The notes: generated by a model from the letters alone, not told the origin. A DNA stretch of 64,000 nucleotides from Alistipes sp. (GCA_017555905.1 JAFZFP010000029.1:1-64000), one strand, 5' to 3'. Numbered from the stretch's first letter, positions 8,465 through 17,896 are shown. Numbers and translations: made by a program.

Positions 8465-9157
8465 ATGTTTACGATTAATGACATACTCTATGAGGATAAC
8501 CACCTCCTCATAGTAAACAAGCACGCTGGCGACTTGGTGCAGAGCGATCCCGATGGCACGGAGGCTATCGAGGATCAGATTAAGGCTATGATAAAGATAC
8601 GTGACCACAAGCCTGGAGCAGTATTCCTTGGCGTGGTACACCGCATCGACCGCCCTGTGAGTGGTGCAGTTATCTTTGCCAAGACCTCAAAGGCTTTGGC
8701 TCGTCTCAACGAGATGATTCGCGACCACAAGATTCGCAAGACATATTGGGCAATCACCGAGGCTCGCCCCAACGAAGAGGAGGGAACACTCCACCACTGG
8801 ATTGTGCGCAACCCTAAAACCAATCGTTCTCACGCACACCAGCGTCCAAAGGGCGATGGCAAGGAGGCAATCCTCGACTACCAGGTATTGAGCGCCTCGA
8901 CAAACTACACACTCCTCGAGGTGGACCTCAAGACAGGCCGTCACCACCAGATTCGCGCCCAACTCTCGGCCATAGGTTGCCCTATCAAGGGAGACTTGAA
9001 GTATGGTGCAAAGCGTTCGAATAAGGATGGAGGTATCTCGCTTCACTCGCGCCGTGTAGAGTTCCAGCACCCCGTGGGAGGTGCTACCATAGCCATCACA
9101 GCCCCTGTGCCACAGGAGGATAACCTTTGGAGATTCTTCGAGGAGGCCCAGCAATGA
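8465..9157 (+). CDS. RluA-family pseudouridine synthase
   Basis: This 230-residue enzyme isomerises uridine to pseudouridine in rRNA or tRNA. The catalytic motif is HRIDRPVSG with Asp62, a variant of the usual HRLDxxTSG. KTGRHHQIRAQLS and IKGDLKYGAK in the C-terminal half are also family hallmarks. There is no N-terminal S4 domain, so it belongs to the short RluA/TruC-like group, and the target site cannot be told from the sequence. Its stop overlaps the dtd start (ATGA). Confidence 0.9.
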   Translation: MFTINDILYEDNHLLIVNKHAGDLVQSDPDGTEAIEDQIKAMIKIRDHKPGAVFLGVVHRIDRPVSGAVIFAKTSKALARLNEMIRDHKIRKTYWAITEARPNEEEGTLHHWIVRNPKTNRSHAHQRPKGDGKEAILDYQVLSASTNYTLLEVDLKTGRHHQIRAQLSAIGCPIKGDLKYGAKRSNKDGGISLHSRRVEFQHPVGGATIAITAPVPQEDNLWRFFEEAQQ

Positions 9158-9606
9158 GAGTGTTAATTCAGCGTGTCACCGAGGCCCGTTGCAGAATTGA
9201 TGGCGAGGTATTCTCATCTATCGGCAAGGGTTTAGTTGTGCTGGTCGGCATAGGCACCGACGAAACACAAGAGGATATAGCGTGGCTAACGAAGAAGATA
9301 GCACAACTACGCATCTTCGACGACGAGGCTGGCGTGATGAACCTCTCGGTGGAGGATATCAAGGGCGACGTGATGATAGTCAGCCAATTCACCCTCCACG
9401 CAATGACCAAGAAGGGCAACCGCCCCTCGTGGATTAAGGCTGCCCCCGAGGCCATCTCGCGCCCCCTATATGAGGAGTTTGTGAGAAGTGTCGAGGGTGC
9501 GTTGGGTCGCAAGGTAGCAACGGGAAGTTTCGGCGCAGATATGAAGATAGAACTTATCAACGACGGCCCCGTAACAATATGGATTGACTCTAAGAACAGA
9601 GAATAA
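9154..9606 (+). CDS. dtd: D-aminoacyl-tRNA deacylase
   Basis: This 150-residue protein hydrolyses D-aminoacyl-tRNA (and Gly-tRNA-Ala), a proofreading step in translation. It has the two motifs that build the active site, SQFTLHA and the Gly-cisPro segment NDGPVTIWIDS. I chose the ATG at 9154 (MRVLIQRVTEA) because the family begins there; a possible upstream start at 9127 would add nine unrelated residues inside the RluA gene. It overlaps the preceding stop by four bases, and the next gene starts directly after its own stop. Confidence 0.95.
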   Translation: MRVLIQRVTEARCRIDGEVFSSIGKGLVVLVGIGTDETQEDIAWLTKKIAQLRIFDDEAGVMNLSVEDIKGDVMIVSQFTLHAMTKKGNRPSWIKAAPEAISRPLYEEFVRSVEGALGRKVATGSFGADMKIELINDGPVTIWIDSKNRE

Positions 9607-10950
9607 ATGAGACTTAAACTACTTATTTTTAGCATTGTAGCCTCCCTTGCTACCATCGTTGCTTGTAGCACAGAGGAGCCATTTGCCTGTACCCTCGTAG
9701 ATAGCGAAATCGAGGAGGTAGGAGCAACATACGTCTGCCTCAGCGCAACCATCAACGCCACCGACTTTGGCAAGGTGGAGTCTGTAGGATTTATGGTTGC
9801 ACGTCAAGGAAGCGAGAAGTTCGAGTGGTTGCCCACAAAGCGTGGTCGCACTATAGACCTTCGTGTCGATGATTTGAAGCCATCGACATCGTACGAATAC
9901 CGTGTCTTCGTGCGTGCCAATGGCGATAGTTGGACCTTCAAGGGCGAAAAATTCAAAACTCTCGCCGAGGGCGAAACTCCAACTCCTGGACCAGAGCCAG
10001 AACCAGAGCCAGAGCCAACTCCTGAACCTGAGCCAGAACCAGACCCAACTCCTGAGCCAGAGCCAGAGCCAACACCAGACCCAGGCCCTGGAGATGAGAC
10101 CCCAGTGGAGGGTAGCACCTACCGTATGGGGTGGTATGAGTTGCCTATCGAGTGCGACACCGACCACAATGGCGTAGACGACAATAACGACTCATACTAC
10201 TACGCCCACCACCTCTGCGACGGAGGTGAGCGCAACGCTCAGGGTAACGGCAAGGCTCGTAACTACTCGGTATGCTTCTCTTCAAAGCATCACTGCCCAG
10301 TATGGGTGGCAGCGCCACGCCACTCGATGTATGTAGGCTCGGCAAACCGCACAGATGCCTACTCGCACGACCCACAGATTCCAACCGAGATCCAGTATGT
10401 TCGTAAGGATGCTGACAGCGGCTGCAACAATGGTCATATGCTTGGCTCGGCAGAGCGCACATCCTCAACGGGTACAAACCGTCAGGTATTCTACTTCTCG
10501 AATATCGCCCCACAGTATAGCGACACCTTCAACACAGGAGGTGGTGCGTGGAACAACCTCGAGGACCACATCGACGACCTCGTATGTCGCGACACCCTCT
10601 ACGAGGTTGTGGGTTGCTACTTCGAGACCTACACCGACAAGTATGGCAATACGGGACGTCCCGCTAAAATATCGTTTGGTGGTCGCTCGGACGTGTCATG
10701 CCCAACGATGTTCTACTACGCTCTGCTACGCACAAAGAGCGGAAATAGTGGCAAGAGCGTGAAGGAGTGTTCGGCATCGGAGTTGCAGTGTGCAGCCTTT
10801 GTGATATGCCACGAGCAGAGCAAGGGACACAAACCTGAGGCCCGCGACCTCATCACCATCGAGGAGTTGGAGCGCTTGACAGGCTTCACCTACTTCGAGA
10901 ATGTGCCTAACGCCCCAAAGAGTACGTTGAACACTTCAGATTGGTTATAA
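9607..10950 (+). CDS. DNA/RNA non-specific endonuclease lipoprotein with Pro-Glu stalk
   Basis: This 447-residue lipoprotein (signal peptide, Cys20) is probably exposed on the cell surface or in the periplasm. After a fibronectin-III-like domain (about 22-118) comes a low-complexity stalk of repeated P-E-P and P-T-P units (about 121-165). The C-terminal nuclease domain (about 170-447) belongs to the His-Me-finger NUC1 family. Its catalytic His lies in NNGHMLGS rather than the usual DRGH, with the metal-binding region FSNIAPQ and the helix GGGAWNNLEDHI. It would cleave nucleic acid outside the cytosol. It is embedded in the cdd operon with a gap of zero after dtd, which suggests a role in nucleotide scavenging (inference). 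Confidence 0.88.
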   Translation: MRLKLLIFSIVASLATIVACSTEEPFACTLVDSEIEEVGATYVCLSATINATDFGKVESVGFMVARQGSEKFEWLPTKRGRTIDLRVDDLKPSTSYEYRVFVRANGDSWTFKGEKFKTLAEGETPTPGPEPEPEPEPTPEPEPEPDPTPEPEPEPTPDPGPGDETPVEGSTYRMGWYELPIECDTDHNGVDDNNDSYYYAHHLCDGGERNAQGNGKARNYSVCFSSKHHCPVWVAAPRHSMYVGSANRTDAYSHDPQIPTEIQYVRKDADSGCNNGHMLGSAERTSSTGTNRQVFYFSNIAPQYSDTFNTGGGAWNNLEDHIDDLVCRDTLYEVVGCYFETYTDKYGNTGRPAKISFGGRSDVSCPTMFYYALLRTKSGNSGKSVKECSASELQCAAFVICHEQSKGHKPEARDLITIEELERLTGFTYFENVPNAPKSTLNTSDWL

Positions 10951-10953
10951 CCT

Positions 10954-11508
10954 ATGTTGATAGCACTTCAAAAACGCAGAGAGAATATCGCCGAGTACAT
11001 CCTCTACATCTGGCAGATAGAGGATCTCCTCCGTGCCTTGCAGTTCAGCCCCGAGGCCATCTACGCAACCCTCGTGGCCAAGACCGAGGGCACCGATGAG
11101 CAACAGCGCGAGAACATATTTAATTGGTATATGCAGATTGTGGAACTCCTTCGCAAGGAGGGCAAGGAGAAGCAGGGCCATATCGACCATACGCTCCACC
11201 TCATTGGCGACCTTCACAACCTACACCTCCAACTGATGAAACTCCCCGTGGGCGAGCACTACCGCAATACGTATGCCCCCTTGGCGGTGCAACTGCCCCA
11301 CCTACGTACCATTATGGAGAACGAGGAGATGAACGACACGGAACTCTGCTTCCGCGCCCTCTACGCCTCGCTCCTCTACCGCATCAAGGGTGGTGGCGAG
11401 AGCGCCATTGCCGACACCTTGGCGGTGATTTCTCCGGTGATTGGTGAGTTAGCAGCGATGTATGGCAAGGCCGAACGTGGCGAAATAGACCTCTTCGAGG
11501 AGGCCTAA
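10954..11508 (+). CDS. DUF4924 family protein
   Basis: This 184-residue, mostly helical cytosolic protein has no signal peptide. The N-terminus (RRENIAEYILYIWQIEDLLRA) and the central segment HLIGDLHNLHLQLM are characteristic of DUF4924, a family I know only from Bacteroidota and with no assigned function. It starts three bases after the endonuclease stop and ends the five-gene run. Co-transcription with translation and salvage genes is clear from spacing, but no activity can be deduced. Confidence 0.8.
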   Translation: MLIALQKRRENIAEYILYIWQIEDLLRALQFSPEAIYATLVAKTEGTDEQQRENIFNWYMQIVELLRKEGKEKQGHIDHTLHLIGDLHNLHLQLMKLPVGEHYRNTYAPLAVQLPHLRTIMENEEMNDTELCFRALYASLLYRIKGGGESAIADTLAVISPVIGELAAMYGKAERGEIDLFEEA

Positions 11509-11563
11509 ACAGCAGGTTTATAGCAACAAAAGGGGTGGGAGGAGAGATTTTTTTGCGATTTTC

Positions 11564-11594
11564 TTTGCAATTATAAAAAATCGTTGTACCTTTG
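11564..11594 (+). promoter_or_regulatory. Promoter for rpmH
   Basis: TTTG (11564-11567), a 19-bp spacer and TACCTTTG (11587-11594) form an excellent Bacteroidota promoter. The leader before the rpmH ATG would be about 60 nt. Confidence 0.85.
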
Positions 11595-11660
11595 CACCTC
11601 GCAAAAGAAGCGTTAGAGCGGAAATTAAAGGAAACAAAACAATAAAAAACAGATACAACT

Positions 11661-11828
11661 ATGGCAATGAAAAGAACTTACCAGCCTTCTCGTCGTAAGA
11701 GAATCAACAAGCACGGTTTCCGTCAGAGAATGGCTACTGCCAATGGCCGTAAGGTATTGGCTGCACGTCGCGCTAAGGGTCGCAAGAAGTTGACCGTATC
11801 AGACGAGGCAACATTCAAGTACAACTAG
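11661..11828 (+). CDS. rpmH: 50S ribosomal protein L34
   Basis: This 55-residue, highly basic protein is the smallest large-subunit protein. [19 protein letters not shown] followed by [22 protein letters not shown] is the family signature. The extension MA before MKRTYQ and the short tail ([11 protein letters not shown]) fit Bacteroidota versions. It has its own strong promoter and a terminator. The usual neighbours of rpmH in other phyla (dnaA, rnpA) are not here. Confidence 0.97.
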   Translation: MAMKRTYQPSRRKRINKHGFRQRMATANGRKVLAARRAKGRKKLTVSDEATFKYN

Positions 11829-11873
11829 TCTGCCGATAGCAGATTAGGTCGAGGCTTATTCGCCGAAAAGATT

Positions 11874-11914
11874 AGGAGCGTATCCATCACGTGGATCACG
11901 CTCCTTACTTTTTT
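11874..11914 (+). terminator. Terminator after rpmH
   Basis: A hairpin with outer stem AGGAGCGT/ACGCTCCT and inner stem ATCCA/TGGAT is followed by TACTTTTTT. It lies 45 bases after the rpmH stop. Confidence 0.88.
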
Positions 11915-11967
11915 GCCTCACCGCCTAAGCGACAGAGGATTAAGCAACAGTTTTTTTATTTTTGAAG

Positions 11968-11998
11968 TTTGACCCATTCGATTTTTTTCGTATCTTTG
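11968..11998 (+). promoter_or_regulatory. Promoter for prfC
   Basis: TTTG (11968-11971), a 19-bp spacer and TATCTTTG (11991-11998) lie 27 bp before the prfC ATG. The geometry equals that of the rpmH promoter. Confidence 0.85.
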
Positions 11999-12025
11999 CA
12001 CGCTAATTAACAAAATTACAACAAT

Positions 12026-13609
12026 ATGGCTCTTATTGACGAGATTACACGACGACGTACATTTGCAGTTATTGCACACCCTGACGCGGGTAAGACTACC
12101 CTTACGGAGAAGTTGCTCCTCTTTGGTGGCGCTATCCACGTGGCTGGTGCTGTGAAAAGCAACAAGATTAAGAAGGGTGCTACTTCGGACTTTATGGAGA
12201 TTGAGCGTCAGCGTGGTATCTCGGTGGCTACCTCAGTGATGGGCTTCGAGTACAAGGATGTCAAGATTAACATCCTCGATACCCCTGGTCACGAGGACTT
12301 CGCAGAGGATACCTACCGTACCCTCACAGCCGTAGACTCTGTAATCATCGTTATTGATGGTGCGAAGGGTGTTGAGACTCAGACACGCCGCTTGATGGAT
12401 GTCTGCCGTATGCGTAACACCCCTGTTATTGTCTTCATCAACAAGTTGGACCGACCATCGAAAGATCCATTCGACCTCTTGGACGAGGTTGAGCGTGAGT
12501 TAAAGATTAAGGTGCGCCCCTTGGCATTCCCAATCTCTTCGGGCGACACATTCAAGGGTGTGTACAACATCTACGAGCGTAACCTCTCGCTCTTCACTAC
12601 AGACGAGCGACAGACTGCCGATGCCGAGACCGTGGAGATTAACGACCTCTCATCTTCGGACTTAGAGAAATATATTGGCGACAAGTTCGCCTCACAACTC
12701 CGCGAAAATATCGACCTCGTGGAGGGTGTGTACGACACCTTCGACCGCGAGGCATACCTCCGTGGCGAGGTTGCTCCAGTATTCTTTGGCTCTGCGGTTA
12801 ATAACTTCGGTGTCAGAGAGTTGCTCGAGTGCTTCATCCGTATCGCTCCATCACCACGCAACGGCAAGACCGAGACCCGTATCGTAGAGCCACAGGAGGC
12901 GAAACTCACAGGTTTCATCTTCAAGATTCACGCAAATATGGACCCTAACCACCGCGACCGTATCGCCTTTATGAAGATATGTTCGGGACGCTTTGAGCGT
13001 AACAAGAACTACCTCCACGTGCGCAGTGGCAAGCAACTGAAGTTCTCATCACCAACAGCCTTTATGGCCGAGAAGAAGTCGGTCATCGACGAGGCCTTCC
13101 CTGGCGATATCGTGGGTCTTCACGACACAGGAACCTTTATGATTGGCGACACCTTCACCGAGGGCGAGAAGCTCAAGTTCACTGGTATTCCATCATTCTC
13201 GCCTGAGCATTTCCGCTATATCGAGAATGCCGACCCTATGAAGTTCAAGCAGTTGGCTAAGGGTATCGACCAGCTTATGGATGAGGGCGTGGCACAGCTC
13301 TTCACCTCGTCGCTCAATGGTCGCAAGATTATCGGCACAGTGGGTGCGCTCCAGTTCGAGGTTATCCAGTACCGCTTGGAGCACGAGTATGGTGCTAAGT
13401 GTCGCTGGGAGCCTATCTCGATACACAAGGCTTGCTGGATTGAGTCGGATAACGAGGCCCAGTTGAACGACTTCAAGCGCCGTAAGCATACCAATATGGC
13501 TGTCGATAAGCACGGCCGTGACGTATTCCTTGCCGACACAAGTTACGCCTTGGCCTTGGCTCAGGAGAACTTTAAGGATATTCGCTTCAAGTTCACATCC
13601 GAGGTATAA
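12026..13609 (+). CDS. prfC: Peptide chain release factor 3
   Basis: This 527-residue translational GTPase recycles release factors 1 and 2 from the ribosome after termination. It has the P-loop [15 protein letters not shown], the switch region [20 protein letters not shown] and NKLD, followed by the RF3 domains II and III. The length matches the family (about 525-530). The stop codon overlaps the ATG of the next gene (TAATG), so the small His-rich peptide may be translationally coupled to it. Confidence 0.97.
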   Translation: MALIDEITRRRTFAVIAHPDAGKTTLTEKLLLFGGAIHVAGAVKSNKIKKGATSDFMEIERQRGISVATSVMGFEYKDVKINILDTPGHEDFAEDTYRTLTAVDSVIIVIDGAKGVETQTRRLMDVCRMRNTPVIVFINKLDRPSKDPFDLLDEVERELKIKVRPLAFPISSGDTFKGVYNIYERNLSLFTTDERQTADAETVEINDLSSSDLEKYIGDKFASQLRENIDLVEGVYDTFDREAYLRGEVAPVFFGSAVNNFGVRELLECFIRIAPSPRNGKTETRIVEPQEAKLTGFIFKIHANMDPNHRDRIAFMKICSGRFERNKNYLHVRSGKQLKFSSPTAFMAEKKSVIDEAFPGDIVGLHDTGTFMIGDTFTEGEKLKFTGIPSFSPEHFRYIENADPMKFKQLAKGIDQLMDEGVAQLFTSSLNGRKIIGTVGALQFEVIQYRLEHEYGAKCRWEPISIHKACWIESDNEAQLNDFKRRKHTNMAVDKHGRDVFLADTSYALALAQENFKDIRFKFTSEV

Positions 13610-13947
13610 TGCTACGCAGGGAGAGGATAATATCATTTGTACTGCTACTCATCATAGGTCTCTATGTGGGTGGTAGTACTCTCTTTATCCACACCCATAA
13701 TGTCGATGGCAGAAGCATTGTCCACTCCCACCCTTTCAGTGGAACACCAGCCTCACACAGCCACTCGGCAACCTCTTTTGACACCATCTCACGCCTCACA
13801 AATAGCGACTACGTATCTGTATCGACTATCAGCGTCGAGTGCTGTATAACGACACAAACAACCCTCTACAGAGCCACCTACAGCGAATTTTGCGATTCGG
13901 CAAAAGGCTCAATATGCTCGCTCAGGGCCCCTCCCTCATTGGTGTAA
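13609..13947 (+). CDS. Small His-rich membrane peptide
   Basis: This 112-residue protein has one N-terminal hydrophobic segment (about 8-27) that is either a membrane anchor or an uncleaved signal. A His-rich stretch follows at once, with HTH and HSHP and HSHS between residues 28 and 52, then a Cys pair (VECC). I do not recognise the family. The clustering of His suggests metal binding outside the cytoplasm. It overlaps the prfC stop and is followed after 125 bp by a TonB-dependent receptor gene, with which it may act in metal or cofactor uptake (inference). Confidence 0.6.
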   Translation: MLRRERIISFVLLLIIGLYVGGSTLFIHTHNVDGRSIVHSHPFSGTPASHSHSATSFDTISRLTNSDYVSVSTISVECCITTQTTLYRATYSEFCDSAKGSICSLRAPPSLV

Positions 13948-14072
13948 CACCCACAATCACAACACCCTAACATAGGGACATTTACACTACTTTTTATTGC
14001 ACGATGGCAACTACGCCACTGTGCTAAAACGCTACCTTTTCTCCAAAAAGGTAACACAACTTTTTACACACA

Positions 14073-16412
14073 ATGAGGAACTTTTTATTAACTTTATTGA
14101 CCCTGCTACCCCTTGTAGCCTACGCTTCAACCGACATCCCTACATCACCTATCGTCGAGGTAAGTAACAAGCCACAGCGCGCCAACGACACCAACATCTT
14201 CGGACATATCATCTCTGCAAATAGCAACGAGCATATCCCATACGCCACAATTGCCGTAAAGGATACCACCCTCGGCTGTGCGGCAAATGGCTCGGGACAC
14301 TACACCCTTAACAACCTCCCTGCGGGCAAGATCACGTTGGTTATCAGCGCCATAGGTTTCCAGACTAAGGAGATTACACACACCACTGTAAAGGGCGAGT
14401 CTCAGGAGTTGAACATCGCCCTTGTGGAGACCACTACCTTGGTGGACGAGGTGGTAGTATCGGCTACTCGTAACGAGACAAACCGCCGAAATACGGCTAC
14501 CGTAGTGAATGTGGCATCAGCAAAACTCTTCGAGGGAACAGCCTCGTCGAGCCTCTCGGAGGCGATGAACTTCCAATCGGGCTTGCGCGTGGAGAATACG
14601 TGTGGCAACTGTGGTGCGCCACAGTTGAGAATCAATGGTTTGGAGGGTCAGTACTCACAAATTTTGTTGGACAGCCGTGCCATCTTCTCATCGTTGGCAG
14701 GCGTCTATGGCCTCGACCTTATGCCCGTAGCAATGGTCGAGCGTGTGGAGGTTATCCGTGGCGGTGGCTCGGCACTCTTTGGCTCGAATGCCATTGGTGG
14801 CGTGGTGAACATCATCACCAAAGACCCTGTGCGTAACACCCTCTCTCTCTCGAACACCACAAACATTATGGAGGACGGCACACCCGACATCAACACCTCT
14901 ATTGGTGGCGCTTTCGTGTCGGATGACTATAAACTCGGCACATACATCTTCGGACAGGTGAAGAACCGTGGAGGCTACGACCGCAACGACGACGGCTTCT
15001 CGGACCTTACGAAACTACGCTCCGAAACCCTCGGCTTCAGAGGCTACTACAAGACATCTACACACTCGCGCCTAACGGCTGAGTATCACCATATTCACGA
15101 ATTCCGTCGTGGTGGCGACAACTTCGAGGAGGCCCCTCACATGGCCTGGATTTGTGAGCAGTTGGACCACAATATCGACGGTGGAGGCCTTAAGTTCGAC
15201 CTCTTCCCTAACTCTCGTCACCGCTTCTCGGCCTTCGTCTCAGCACAGGGCATCAACCGCTCAAGTTACTTTGGTACGGATATGAACCCTAATGCCTACG
15301 GCACAACACGAGACTTTACGGCGGTGGGTGGTGCGCAATACACCTACAACTACAAGGCGGGTCTCCCATCGGAACTCACCGTAGGTGCTGAGTACAACTA
15401 TAACAACCTCTACGACAACTACGTAGCCACAAACCGCATCCTCAAGCAGATAACCTCTACATACGGTATCTATGCCCAGAACGAGTGGAAGAGCGACCAA
15501 CTAAACATCCTCGTCGGCTTCCGTCTCGACAAGCACAATATGATCGACCGCCCAATCTTTGCGCCACGTGCCAACTTGCGCTACAGCCCTATCGAGAATC
15601 TCGGTCTACGCCTCAGTTACTCAAGTGGTTACCGCGCCCCACAGGCCTATAACGAGGATCTCCATATCGACGCCCTCAACCACGCCGTGTCGCTCATCGT
15701 GCAGGATCCAAACCTTCGCCCCGAGTTCTCGCACTCGCTAAGTGCCTCAGCCGACTACTACCAAAGTTTCGGTCGTTTGGAGATGAACATACTTGTCGAG
15801 GGCTTCTACACTATGCTCAACGACGTCTTTACGTTAGTAAACAACGGCGAGAAGGTGAACGAGGATGGCTCAACCACGATCTACCGTATGCGTACCAACG
15901 CTTCGGGCGCACGTGTGGGAGGTATCACTACCGAGGTTAAGTTGGGCATCCCTAAGATTTTTGACCTTCAGTTGGGCTACACTTACCAGCAGAGCAAATA
16001 TGTTGAAGCCGAGCAGTGGAGCGATGTCGTAGAGGCAGAGCGCCGTATGTTCCGCTCGCCTGACCACTACGGATATCTCAGCTCTAACTTCTTCTTCACC
16101 AAGCGCTTCAACGGCTCGTTGTTTGCCACCTTCACTGGCCCAATGCTCGTTCAGCATAATGCCCATAGCGTAGGCGATATCGACTTCGAGGATTGCAACG
16201 TCACTACCCCATCATTCTTCGATGCAGGTATAAAGTTGTCCTACACCTTTAACCTTACAAACCTTATCAACTTGGAGATTAATGGCGGTGTCAAGAATAT
16301 CTTCGACGCCTACCAGACCGACTTGGACTGGGGCGCAGGCCGCGACTCGACCTACATCTATGGCCCATCGATGCCACGTACCTACTTCATCGGCATCAAA
16401 CTTTCGCTATAA
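14073..16412 (+). CDS. TonB-dependent outer-membrane receptor
   Basis: This 779-residue protein has a signal peptide (1-18), a carboxypeptidase-regulatory-like domain (about 42-115, HIISANSNEHIPYATIAV), a plug domain (about 125-250, with VERVEVIRGGGSALFGSNAIGGVVNIIT) and a beta-barrel ending in IGIKLSL. It would import a scarce ligand across the outer membrane using TonB. The plug carries an unusual Cys177-x-x-Cys180 (CGNC) before APQLRINGLEGQYSQ. No SusD partner is next to it, so a glycan-uptake role is unlikely. The His-rich peptide upstream points to a metal or metal-containing ligand, which is inference. Confidence 0.9.
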   Translation: MRNFLLTLLTLLPLVAYASTDIPTSPIVEVSNKPQRANDTNIFGHIISANSNEHIPYATIAVKDTTLGCAANGSGHYTLNNLPAGKITLVISAIGFQTKEITHTTVKGESQELNIALVETTTLVDEVVVSATRNETNRRNTATVVNVASAKLFEGTASSSLSEAMNFQSGLRVENTCGNCGAPQLRINGLEGQYSQILLDSRAIFSSLAGVYGLDLMPVAMVERVEVIRGGGSALFGSNAIGGVVNIITKDPVRNTLSLSNTTNIMEDGTPDINTSIGGAFVSDDYKLGTYIFGQVKNRGGYDRNDDGFSDLTKLRSETLGFRGYYKTSTHSRLTAEYHHIHEFRRGGDNFEEAPHMAWICEQLDHNIDGGGLKFDLFPNSRHRFSAFVSAQGINRSSYFGTDMNPNAYGTTRDFTAVGGAQYTYNYKAGLPSELTVGAEYNYNNLYDNYVATNRILKQITSTYGIYAQNEWKSDQLNILVGFRLDKHNMIDRPIFAPRANLRYSPIENLGLRLSYSSGYRAPQAYNEDLHIDALNHAVSLIVQDPNLRPEFSHSLSASADYYQSFGRLEMNILVEGFYTMLNDVFTLVNNGEKVNEDGSTTIYRMRTNASGARVGGITTEVKLGIPKIFDLQLGYTYQQSKYVEAEQWSDVVEAERRMFRSPDHYGYLSSNFFFTKRFNGSLFATFTGPMLVQHNAHSVGDIDFEDCNVTTPSFFDAGIKLSYTFNLTNLINLEINGGVKNIFDAYQTDLDWGAGRDSTYIYGPSMPRTYFIGIKLSL

Positions 16413-16430
16413 TAGGCTATCGTATCAGAT

Positions 16431-16471
16431 AGAAAAAGAGTGCAGGGATCAACTCTGCACTCTTCATTTTT
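16431..16471. terminator. Bidirectional terminator between the receptor and MATE genes
   Basis: The 10-bp stem AAGAGTGCAG/CTGCACTCTT has a run of A before it and CATTTTTAT after it, so it can end transcripts from both converging genes. Confidence 0.85.
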
Positions 16472-16485
16472 ATACGCCTAATCGT

Positions 16486-17853
16486 CTAACCCTTAATCAG
16501 TTCAGCGCTCTTTGCTCGGAGGCGAAGGAAGGTTAGTATGGCAGCAGCGCTGAGGCCTACGATAAGGCCGACAACCAAGCCGTGACACTCCATATCAAGG
16601 CCAAAGGCGAGCCAGCAACCGATAGGTATGCTTAGGGCGAGGTAACTACAAAGTACAATCGGCATAATAATCTTGACATCCTGAAGGCCTCGCATCATAC
16701 TTATCGAGAGGCCCTGCACAGCGTCCGAGAACTGATAGATGGCAATAAGGATCATCAACTCCGAGGTAAGCACAACAACGGCCTCGTTATCAGTGAATAG
16801 TTCAGCCATCTGTCTGCGCAAAACTACAAAGACTACAGCCATAATGATTGCCCAAGCAAAGCCCAAGTGATAGGTCGCCGTAATCATAGGGCGGAGTGCG
16901 CGACGGTCGCTACTTCCGTAGATATGCGAGACGAGAATGGTGGAAGCCGAGCCAATAGCCACGGTAATCATCCACGCTATATTGGCGATGCTGAACGAGA
17001 CCTGCATAGCACCCGCAGCGGCTTCGCCAAACGACAGGGCAAGGATAGAGGTGAGGATGAAGGCTGAGGACTCCATAATCATCTGGAACGATATCGGATA
17101 GCCTACCTTAAAGAAAGCCTTCAAATAACTGAGTTTCAGTGCGTCAGGCTCGAAGAATACCCTATATAGGCGCAAGCGACGCGATAGAAAGAAGTAGGCC
17201 ACGATAGCCACCATCTGTGCCAAGCGCGACAACAGCGTAGCCAGACCAGCACCCTCAGCACCCATAGCCTCGATTGTCGTAGTGCCAAAGATAAAGATGT
17301 AGTTAAGGCCTATATTGAGGATGTTACCTCCGAGGGTTATCCACATCGCCGTCTTGGTGTTGCCGATACCCTCCAAGAACTGCTTCACCGAGAGGAATAT
17401 CATCAGTGGCATAATGCTCCATACCAACATATCGTAGTACGGTAGGGCCATCTCGGCCACCTGCTCGACACTCTGTCCTGGGGCGCTCATCCACTCACCA
17501 AGCACCGAGATAAAGGGGCGCAACAAGAGGGCTGCGACAGTAGCCACAACACCTATAATGGTGGTATAGAGTACACTATTTTCGAACAAACGACCCACCT
17601 CTCGCCTATCGCCACGTGCGTAATACTCTCCTACGATAGGAGTTATGGCTAAGCCAAGACCCAACGAAGCGAGATAGATTAGCAAGAAGAGCGAACTACC
17701 CAAGGCCACAGCAGCCAAAGGTACGGGGTCTTCGCCACCGAAGTTACCCACCATCGCCGTATCGGCAAATTGTGTGGTAAGTTGCCCCACCTGAGCAAGT
17801 ACCACGGGGGTAGCAAGGGCAAGAATCTGTTTGTAGTATTTCGAATATTTCAT
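16486..17853 (-). CDS. MATE family efflux transporter
   Basis: This 455-residue integral membrane protein has about 12 hydrophobic segments. The N-terminal half has the family pattern LATPVVLAQVGQLTTQFADTAMVG, and the second repeat includes GYPISFQMIMESSAF. MATE proteins export drugs or metabolites in exchange for Na+ or H+; the substrate is not predictable. I start at 17853 (MKYSKYYK). Longer starts at 17859 and 17868 exist, but the one at 17868 lies inside the -7 box. The gene is convergent with the TonB receptor gene and shares its terminator. Confidence 0.9.
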   Translation of the reverse strand: MKYSKYYKQILALATPVVLAQVGQLTTQFADTAMVGNFGGEDPVPLAAVALGSSLFLLIYLASLGLGLAITPIVGEYYARGDRREVGRLFENSVLYTTIIGVVATVAALLLRPFISVLGEWMSAPGQSVEQVAEMALPYYDMLVWSIMPLMIFLSVKQFLEGIGNTKTAMWITLGGNILNIGLNYIFIFGTTTIEAMGAEGAGLATLLSRLAQMVAIVAYFFLSRRLRLYRVFFEPDALKLSYLKAFFKVGYPISFQMIMESSAFILTSILALSFGEAAAGAMQVSFSIANIAWMITVAIGSASTILVSHIYGSSDRRALRPMITATYHLGFAWAIIMAVVFVVLRRQMAELFTDNEAVVVLTSELMILIAIYQFSDAVQGLSISMMRGLQDVKIIMPIVLCSYLALSIPIGCWLAFGLDMECHGLVVGLIVGLSAAAILTFLRLRAKSAELIKG

Positions 17854-17865
17854 TGTCATAGAGTG

Positions 17866-17896
17866 CAAAGATAATCCAACTTTGGGAATTAAGCAA
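17866..17896 (-). promoter_or_regulatory. Promoter for the MATE gene
   Basis: On the minus strand TTG (17894-17896), a 20-bp spacer and TATCTTTG (17866-17873). The transcript would start near 17861, only about 2-8 bases before the two possible ATGs, so this mRNA may also be almost leaderless. Confidence 0.7.

Noticed and set aside
9804-10118. Antisense frame of Gly-Ser repeats opposite the nuclease gene
   Set aside because: It is only the complement of the Pro-Glu repeat and has no other content.
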